From: Hyphomicrobiales bacterium
GTDB taxonomy: Bacteria > Pseudomonadota > Alphaproteobacteria > Rhizobiales > Aestuariivirgaceae
Length of the DNA: 10,286 nucleotides
Reading direction: 5' to 3'
Assembly: GCA_012032065.1 (NCBI GenBank)
Contig: JAAURV010000084.1
Span: 1-10,286, forward strand
Shown piece by piece: positions 5,433-10,286 of this stretch (its first letter is position 1; each line of letters starts with the position of its first letter). A program made the position numbers and the translations under genes. The notes under the pieces were generated by a model. The model saw nothing but the letters and a program-made list of their open reading frames with translations, was not told where the DNA came from and searched no databases.

Positions 5433-5914
5433 CAAAGCTGTGCGAGGATTGTGTCCGCACCGGAGACATTGACGCCCGGTTTGTCCTCGACATTGAGCGC
5501 CTTCACCGCGCCATCCTCGACGATCATCGAATAGCGCCGCGATCTTGTCCCCATCACCGCGGCGGCGAGATCGACTGAAAGCCCACAGGCTTTTGCGAAC
5601 GTGCCATTGCCATCGGCCAGCATCAGGATTTTTCCGTCAGCTCCCGAAGCCTTGGCCCAGGCGTTCATCACATGTACGTCGTTCACCGAAGTGCAGGCCA
5701 CGGTGTCGACGCCCTTCGCCTTGATGGCGTCGATGTTGCTGAGAAAGCCCGGCAAATGGTTCATGCTGCAAGTGGGCGTGAACGCGCCCGGCACCGCGAA
5801 GAGCACCACCTTGCGGCCGGCGAAGACCACATCGGTCGAGAGTTTCTGCTGACCGTCGGCCGTCATGGTCACGAATTCGGCGGCCGGAAGCCTGTCACCG
5901 GGCTTTATGGTCAT
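5432..5914 (-). CDS. Peroxiredoxin, Prx5 type
   Basis: A 160-aa thiol peroxidase of the Prx5/AhpE-like thioredoxin-fold group, reducing hydrogen peroxide and alkyl hydroperoxides. The peroxidatic cysteine is C49 in PGAFTPTCSMNHLPGF, with T46 of the conserved PxxxT/SxxC motif, and R124-R127 in the MGTRSRRYSM region close the active site. Other cysteines are C74 and C110; whether either resolves C49 or glutathione/glutaredoxin does cannot be told from sequence. The ATG at 5912-5914 is preferred to the longer reading frame (up to 5989), because AGAGG stands 6 nt upstream and the family begins with MTIKPGDRLP. It follows the DsbD-domain gene by 28 nt, probably one transcript. Confidence 0.95.
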   Translation of the reverse strand: MTIKPGDRLPAAEFVTMTADGQQKLSTDVVFAGRKVVLFAVPGAFTPTCSMNHLPGFLSNIDAIKAKGVDTVACTSVNDVHVMNAWAKASGADGKILMLADGNGTFAKACGLSVDLAAAVMGTRSRRYSMIVEDGAVKALNVEDKPGVNVSGADTILAQL

Positions 5915-5942
5915 GCGGCACCTCTCAAATTGAGGCTCCGGT

Positions 5943-6697
5943 CTAAGCGAGGCGAACCTGCTGTTCAAGCCCGCTTTCGGCTTGGGCAAGCGTCACAGTC
6001 AGGGTCTGGCCATCCAGCTTCGAAAGATCGGCAAGTCCCGAGATTGCGATCCTTGCTACGCCGCCGGAGATTTCCGGCTTGCGGAAAAATGCGGATGTTC
6101 CGCTTTCGACAAATACATCGTCGAATGCGCCGTCGATCGTCAACACCAGTTTCCCGGCAGCCTTGTCGAAGCGCGCCGATTTCACCGGCCCATCATTCGA
6201 AACCTTCTTCGGAACCCTGGCACTCCAGCGTTCCAGAAGCGTCACATCGCCGGGAGCGCCGCTTGCCATTGGCTGCACGAGTTCGATCTTCGCCTGAGCA
6301 GGAATGCAAACCACATCGCACACGCCGAAGAACATGCCGAGGGAAAGTTTCGCGGGGCTCGCCGAGGTTGTCACATTGAGTGGAAAGACCACTTCGTCCT
6401 TGTAACTCAGCGACTCGCCGCTCGTGTCGTTGTAGCGTTTGGGAACCGGATAGAGCACCTCGATGCCGGCCACCTTTTCCGAACCTGTCCAATCGAACTG
6501 CGGCGGAATGCCGGAGTCGCCGGGCACGCGCCAATAGGTCTTCCAGCCCTTCTCCATGACGATGGCAATTCCGGCCCGCCAGAGATTTCCGTCGCGCCGC
6601 CGGAGATCAATCTCGCCTCATAACGCGAGTTTGCCGCAAAAGCGGGCGTGGGAAGCCCGGCGGCAAGAAGGCATTGAACAAGAGTTCTGCGATTCAT
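5943..6697 (-). pseudogene. Periplasmic DsbD N-terminal-domain protein, interrupted by a frameshift
   Basis: The gene encodes an exported protein of the DsbD-alpha (thiol-disulfide interchange) type without the DsbD membrane part. Reading from the ATG at 6695-6697 gives a Sec signal peptide (MNRRTLVQCLLAAGLPTPAFA, cut before ANS) and the mature start SRYEARLISGG. The frame then leaves the family pattern. In a second frame from about 6587 it continues LWRAGIAIVMEKGWKTYWRVPGDSGIPPQFDW to the end, including the redox pair CDVVC (FFGVCDVVCIPAQA). One missing base near 6584-6600 explains this; restored length would be about 252 aa. It may be a real mutation or a sequence error. Without the repair, the downstream open part (5943-6557) lacks a signal peptide. 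It is divergent from yqgE and precedes the peroxiredoxin gene. Confidence 0.85.
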
Positions 6698-6738
6698 GGG
6701 CCAAATATGGCGATTGGGCGGTCTCCGGTAAAATCACC

Positions 6739-6767
6739 TTCGCGTTAAACCTGACTCTATACGCGAA
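6739..6767. promoter_or_regulatory. Inverted repeat in the divergent dsbD-domain/yqgE promoter region
   Basis: TTCGCGT (6739-6745) and ACGCGAA (6761-6767) are perfect 7-bp inverted arms 15 bp apart, 22 bp centre to centre or about two helical turns. The spacer includes CTATAC, a possible -10 for yqgE. It sits midway in the 95-bp divergent gap, fitting an operator for an unknown dimeric regulator. No clear -35/-10 pair was found for either gene. Confidence 0.4.
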
Positions 6768-6792
6768 CATGGTTTTTGGATAGTTTCCGAGC

Positions 6793-7371
6793 ATGGGCAA
6801 GGCCAACTTCCTCGACGGCCAGATGCTGATCGCCATGCCGGGCATGGGCGACCTTCGTTTCGAGCGGTCGGTCATCTACGTGTGCGCCCACAGCGAACAG
6901 GGCGCCATGGGCTTGATCGTCAACAAGTCGGCGCCGCTTGTCAGTTTCGCCGATCTTCTGGGACGCGATTCGGAAAAGCCGCTGCGCAGCGTTTCCGAAG
7001 AGGCGATGCACACGCCCATCCTATTTGGAGGGCCGGTGGAGACGGGACGCGGCTTCGTGCTGCATACCTCCGACTACTTCAAGTCCGATTCGAGTCTTCC
7101 CATCACCGAGCGGATCGCGCTCACCGCCACGCTCGACATTCTTCATGCCATCGCCGGCGGCAAGGGGCCGCGGCATTCGTTGCTGACGCTCGGCTATTCA
7201 GGTTGGGCGCCGGGCCAGCTCGAGGACGAAATCAGGAGGAACGGCTGGCTCAACTGCGACGCGGACGAAGCCTTGCTGTTCAATGATCCGCTGGACGACC
7301 GCTACGAACACGCGCTTGCCAAGCTCGGTGTCGATCCGGCGATGCTCTCAAGTCAAGCGGGACACGGTTAA
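6793..7371 (+). CDS. yqgE: YqgE/AlgH family protein (UPF0301)
   Basis: A 192-aa member of the UPF0301 family, named after Pseudomonas AlgH. The biochemical role is not settled. Family landmarks are clear: FLDGQMLIAMPGMGDLRFERSVIYVCAHSEQGAMGLIVNK at the N-terminus, LFGGPVETGRGFVLH around residues 77-91, and GYSGWAPGQLEDEIRRNGWL around 134-153. Length is normal and the protein is soluble with no signal peptide. The ATG at 6793 is the only start that fits the family; GGA lies too far upstream for a strong ribosome site. It is divergent from the DsbD-domain/peroxiredoxin pair. The shared tetranucleotide TTAA (7368-7371) supplies the stop of both this gene and the convergent DUF294 gene. Confidence 0.95.
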   Translation: MGKANFLDGQMLIAMPGMGDLRFERSVIYVCAHSEQGAMGLIVNKSAPLVSFADLLGRDSEKPLRSVSEEAMHTPILFGGPVETGRGFVLHTSDYFKSDSSLPITERIALTATLDILHAIAGGKGPRHSLLTLGYSGWAPGQLEDEIRRNGWLNCDADEALLFNDPLDDRYEHALAKLGVDPAMLSSQAGHG

Positions 7372-8384
7372 GCGATCGGATCGCCCAAAACGTCGCCGAC
7401 CGACTTCACCTGTTCCAGGGCCCATTTGAGCCTTTCCTTTTCGAGAGCCGACAGGATTGCGGAATCGACGCGGTTCGAAGGTGGAATGCCATTCTCGATG
7501 TCCTCAAGCTGCTGACGCAAAATCGCCGCGAGCAGAATGCCGTGAGCTTCGCCTAACGCTTCGAGAGTCCTCTGCGGCACGGTGGGATTGCCGCGCAACG
7601 CCGCGAAACGTTCCCTGGTCGAGCGCGCGAAAATACGATAGCGGAGCGCGAGAACGCGCGCCGCCGAGAAGATCGGCATGATGCCGCCCTTCTTCAAATC
7701 CATGCGGCCTGTTTCGTCGGTCGAGAAACGGCCAAACCAGCCGAGCGGTGGCGAAGCAGTGGCAGCCGAGAGGCTCATCAGCTTGAGGAAGGCTTCGGTT
7801 TTCGAAGCGGCAGCAATGGCATCGGCGCGAAGATCTTCCGCCAGCGCCGCTTCGCCATAGACCGGGACGGCGTCGAAGAAGATGTCGGCGTTCATGATGT
7901 CCTGCGGATCGGATTTCGACAACCAGCTCGACACCTGCTTGCGCCAGCTTGCCGAAGATTGCCGCCAGGTGTCGTTGCGTGCCATTACGCCACCTTTGCA
8001 GAGCGGTACGCCGATTTCGTCGAGGATGGCATTCATCCGCGTGGCCATGGCCTTGAGCCACGCCTGTGCTGTTGCTTCATCCGGGGCTTCGAAGATGATG
8101 GCATTGTCTTGATCGAGCGCCAGCAGGCTTTCGCCTCTTCCTCCCGAGCCCAAAACGAAGACCGCGAATTGGAGGCCTTCCGGCTTCTTCGCCGAAACGT
8201 TCATCGCGATTTCCGCCATGCGCGCAGCGCGGGCCGTCAGCGCGCAGACTTCGCCCGAGATGATCGCCGCGATATCGCGCGGGTCGACGTCCTCGGCGAC
8301 GAGCGCTCTGGCGGCAGCGGCGAGTTTTTTCCAAACTTCCGCCAACTCACCGATGCTCGCGGCGTTGGAGAGCGCTTGCGTCAA
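7368..8384 (-). CDS. DUF294 nucleotidyltransferase-like protein
   Basis: A 338-aa protein with a GlnD-like nucleotidyltransferase domain. The motif VLGSGGRGESLLALDQDNAI (about 77-96) is the DUF294 catalytic signature, with G79-S80, D91 and D93 as likely nucleotide/metal ligands. An N-terminal helical part (1-65) precedes it, and the C-terminal part (about 200-338, with PIFSAARVLALRY) matches the helical DUF294_C region. In many bacteria DUF294 is preceded in one chain by cNMP and CBS domains; here the CBS pair sits on the neighbouring exonuclease. The start is TTG (8382-8384), forming a TTGA overlap with the exonuclease stop, with only a weak upstream GAGG. The substrate is unknown; protein nucleotidylylation is an inference from GlnD similarity. 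Confidence 0.88.
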   Translation of the reverse strand: MTQALSNAASIGELAEVWKKLAAAARALVAEDVDPRDIAAIISGEVCALTARAARMAEIAMNVSAKKPEGLQFAVFVLGSGGRGESLLALDQDNAIIFEAPDEATAQAWLKAMATRMNAILDEIGVPLCKGGVMARNDTWRQSSASWRKQVSSWLSKSDPQDIMNADIFFDAVPVYGEAALAEDLRADAIAAASKTEAFLKLMSLSAATASPPLGWFGRFSTDETGRMDLKKGGIMPIFSAARVLALRYRIFARSTRERFAALRGNPTVPQRTLEALGEAHGILLAAILRQQLEDIENGIPPSNRVDSAILSALEKERLKWALEQVKSVGDVLGDPIA

Positions 8385-9487
8385 TGCGAGCGCCTCGTCG
8401 CGCGCGCCTTCAGGAGATCGCGTTGAGAGAGGGCGCCAACCAAGTTGTTCTCGCCGTCGACAACGCCCAGATGCCGCACCTTGTGCTGGCGCATACGGCC
8501 AATGGCGACGTAGATGAAATCGGTATCTCTCAAAGTCAGAAGTGGAAACGACGCGTAAGTCGAGAGCGGCATCGCAAAAGCCTTCTCGCCATCGCGAGCG
8601 ATCGCGCGCAACACATCGCGCTCGGTGATGATGCCATGTGGGCCATTGTCCGGCGGTTGGACGAAGAGCGAGCTCACGCGTTTCTCTGCGAGCATGTTGA
8701 GCGCCGTTCGCAAGCCGGCTCTGGAAGAGACGGAAATTGGCGGACTTGCCATGACATCGGCAATACGATGCCGGTAGGGATAGCTGTCGGCGCGCGCGAG
8801 AACACTCATTGCCGAGGCTGCCGAAACACCGTCATAAATCGAGTCGAATTGCTTGCCCGGAACGGCGGTGCCGCCTTCGAGCTTGCGGCAAGCGGTCATC
8901 GCTTCGCCCAAGGTGCGGATGCCGCGCTCGCGCAGGATTGGCAGCAGCGCAAGATAGATCTTCGCGGTGAGAACGGCATCGCCGTAGGCGGTGTGCCTGT
9001 TCTTGACTTCGATCTTGAACCAGCTTGCCACTGTCTCGAGCGCATCGTTGGGAAGCGGCAGCCTTGAGAGCCGCACAAGTTGCTTCACATCAAGAGCGCG
9101 TGGCGGTTTCCATGAGAGTCCCGCCCGCCCGTGCTCCTTTCGAAGCATGGTCAGGTCGAAGTCGAGCGAGTAGCCCAGGATCACGTGATTGCCGGCAAAC
9201 TTGCGGAACCGCGAGTAGACTTCGGCGAACGCATCCTTGCCTGCAATGGCCTTCGCGGTGATGCCGTGGACTGCCGTCGACTCGGGCGATATTCCTTCGC
9301 TGACGCCAACGTATTCCGAGAATTTGCGCCCCTCGTCAACGACGCCATTCACCAGCGCAACCGCGCCGACTTCAAGTATGCGCGCCTTGCGCACATCGAG
9401 AGCCGTGGTTTCCGTATCCAGCACGACGGCGGAAAGAGATACGAGATGAGTTGCGGCCGTGGCCGGGGGGATCCGCAGCAGGTTCAA
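8381..9487 (-). CDS. DEDDh 3'-5' exonuclease fused to a CBS domain pair
   Basis: A 368-aa two-part protein. Residues about 15-185 form a DnaQ-like DEDDh exonuclease: D24 and E26 (VVLDTETTALD), D111 (GYSLDFDLTMLR), H165 and D170 (HTAYGDAVLTA) all present. It therefore should be active on single-stranded nucleic acid or small nucleotides. Residues about 240-300 (IADVMASPPISVS...GIITERDVLRAIA) and 306-362 (FPLLTLRDTDFIYVAIGRMRQHKVRHLGVVD...LVGALSQRDLLK) are two CBS motifs, which normally sense adenine nucleotides. A linker of about 50 residues joins the halves. The start appears to be TTG at 9485-9487, overlapping the preceding TGA; no ATG or ribosome site precedes the catalytic motif, so the exact start is uncertain. 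It is not DNA polymerase III epsilon proper. Confidence 0.9.
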   Translation of the reverse strand: MNLLRIPPATAATHLVSLSAVVLDTETTALDVRKARILEVGAVALVNGVVDEGRKFSEYVGVSEGISPESTAVHGITAKAIAGKDAFAEVYSRFRKFAGNHVILGYSLDFDLTMLRKEHGRAGLSWKPPRALDVKQLVRLSRLPLPNDALETVASWFKIEVKNRHTAYGDAVLTAKIYLALLPILRERGIRTLGEAMTACRKLEGGTAVPGKQFDSIYDGVSAASAMSVLARADSYPYRHRIADVMASPPISVSSRAGLRTALNMLAEKRVSSLFVQPPDNGPHGIITERDVLRAIARDGEKAFAMPLSTYASFPLLTLRDTDFIYVAIGRMRQHKVRHLGVVDGENNLVGALSQRDLLKARATRRSH

Positions 9488-9852
9488 TGGAGGACAGCCG
9501 GCATGACGATAGAAGACGCGAAGAGCACGGCCGCGGAGAGCGCCGCGTAACGCGCGTACTGAAAGTAGACGTCACGCAGCACGTTCGCGATCATGATCTG
9601 CGCGGCGGCGGGCGGCGGGCGCTCGCTCTCGGCCAGGATCAGCCAGGTTTCCGTGCGCTTGTGATTGGTGCGGGAGGCGAGCATCGCCTTGACGACGAGA
9701 ATGGCGGTCAGCAGCAAAGCAAGACTGCCGCCGATTCGCGCCGAAAGATGAGGCTGGAAACTGAAGCCAACCATGAAGCAGAGGATGGCGAGCCCGGCAA
9801 ATCCGCATGCCCGGCCAACGGAAATGTGGGCGGCGCGCTCAATCGCTTCCAT
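9484..9852 (-). CDS. Small membrane protein, unknown function
   Basis: A 122-aa protein with three likely membrane helices at about residues 17-33, 41-60 and 103-121 and a cytoplasmic or periplasmic middle stretch of about 40 residues (SRTNHKRTETWLILAESERPPPAAAQIMIANVLRDVYFQYARY) that is rich in charge. I do not recognise the family. The ATG at 9850-9852 lacks a clear ribosome site. It starts 15 nt after the preceding small membrane protein gene and its TGA overlaps the TTG start of the exonuclease-CBS gene, so it is embedded in the same operon. The context suggests a membrane partner of the exonuclease/DUF294 module. Confidence 0.8.
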   Translation of the reverse strand: MEAIERAAHISVGRACGFAGLAILCFMVGFSFQPHLSARIGGSLALLLTAILVVKAMLASRTNHKRTETWLILAESERPPPAAAQIMIANVLRDVYFQYARYAALSAAVLFASSIVMPAVLH

Positions 9853-9867
9853 GGCGTGAGGCTAGCA

Positions 9868-10197
9868 TCACCCGGCTCCCAGCCCAAGCGCCGCGAGAAT
9901 TCCCGGCATCGCGGGAAGCGTCAGCAATACGACGCCTGCCAGCCAGATCAGGCCCGAGACGAAGGTTGAAGCGGAGGCACCGGTCAAGCGTTCGTAGATC
10001 GCTGCAGGAACGCCGCCGATCATGAGGGTGAATGTCGAGACGATGAGCGAACTCGCCATGAAGACCACGGGGAGCATTGGCGGAAGGAAGAATGGATACC
10101 AGATGCCCTGCAAGGCGAAGACGAGGATCAATGCGGGCGAGAATAGGCCATTGAGGATGGCGAGGCCGACTACGATTACGATGTGATGATTGGACAT
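9868..10197 (-). CDS. Small hydrophobic membrane protein, unknown function
   Basis: A 109-aa, very hydrophobic protein with three or four likely helices (about residues 6-30, 39-64 and 78-106; the LPPMLP turn is at 38-43). No family is recognised. The frame is open upstream to 10284, but the ATG at 10195-10197 is preferred: it begins 2 nt after the stop of another hydrophobic reading frame (10200-10286), and the extra upstream residues are polar and unlike a membrane protein. The ribosome site is weak (GGGATA). It belongs to the minus-strand operon leading to the exonuclease-CBS and DUF294 genes. Confidence 0.75.
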   Translation of the reverse strand: MSNHHIVIVVGLAILNGLFSPALILVFALQGIWYPFFLPPMLPVVFMASSLIVSTFTLMIGGVPAAIYERLTGASASTFVSGLIWLAGVVLLTLPAMPGILAALGLGAG

Positions 10198-10199
10198 GG

Positions 10200-10286
10200 C
10201 TATCCCGCGGCTCCGGTTACCGAAGGCAGCAGCTCGAATGATCCGAGAATTATCACCAAGAGCAGGCGCAGGAGCATGAGCCACAG
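10200..10286 (-). CDS. C-terminal fragment of a probable membrane protein
   Basis: From the right edge to the TAG at 10200-10202 there is an open frame with no stop for 28 codons, reading LWLMLLRLLLVIILGSFELLPSVTGAAG. The string is strongly hydrophobic apart from one Arg and one Glu, like the last helix and tail of a membrane protein. It ends 2 nt before the ATG of the next gene, the spacing of an operon junction. Its start lies outside the window, so the identity is open and the call rests on hydrophobicity and spacing. Confidence 0.5.
   Translation of the reverse strand: MWLMLLRLLLVIILGSFELLPSVTGAAG

Noticed and set aside
5924..5934. CTCAA-A-TTGAG palindrome upstream of the peroxiredoxin
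   Set aside because: Short, between two genes of one probable transcript, and partly the ribosome site region; chance cannot be excluded.
5915..5989. 25-codon N-terminal extension of the peroxiredoxin
   Set aside because: It overlaps the end of the DsbD-domain gene, and the ATG at 5912-5914 has an AGAGG site and the normal Prx start.
10198..10284. 29-codon extension of the 109-aa membrane protein
   Set aside because: The added residues are polar and the competing frame is a hydrophobic C-terminus that ends 2 nt before the preferred ATG.

Overview
This window is a GC-rich chromosomal segment. Gene content, protein sequences and the tandem glycine riboswitch ahead of gcvT point to an alphaproteobacterium, most likely from or near the Rhizobiales/Hyphomicrobiales. 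Species cannot be fixed from the sequence alone. Most of the window is core metabolism, with three accessory or poorly understood pieces: a hicAB toxin-antitoxin pair, an HxlR regulator with a divergent membrane protein, and an exonuclease-CBS / DUF294 operon.

Left block (1-2348, minus strand): the glycine cleavage operon gcvT-gcvH-gcvP, with gcvP running off the left edge. A plausible sigma70-type promoter and a two-aptamer glycine riboswitch precede gcvT, so glycine should control breakdown of glycine to CO2, ammonia and methylene-THF. The gcvH-gcvP gap holds two inverted copies of a double-hairpin palindromic repeat whose stems differ by compensating changes.

Middle block (2345-3897): a small four-helix membrane protein and an HxlR-type regulator are divergent around two near-identical 23-bp palindromic sites. 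Convergent to the regulator is hicA-hicB, whose candidate promoter overlaps a 14-bp palindrome suited to HicB autoregulation.

Housekeeping block (3961-7371): ispH and rnhA overlap by ATGA on the plus strand. Convergent to them are a Prx5-type peroxiredoxin and, upstream of it in the same transcription direction, a periplasmic DsbD N-terminal-domain protein that carries a frameshift near its 5' end. Divergent from that is yqgE/algH.

Right block (7368-10286, minus strand): a tight operon of (partial membrane protein)-(109-aa membrane protein)-(122-aa membrane protein)-(DEDDh exonuclease fused to a CBS pair)-(DUF294 nucleotidyltransferase). The last two junctions are TTGA start/stop overlaps. 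This is the best candidate for an uncharacterised signalling system here. No tRNA, rRNA, CRISPR array, insertion sequence or replication origin was seen, and no gene-free stretch exceeds 300 bases.
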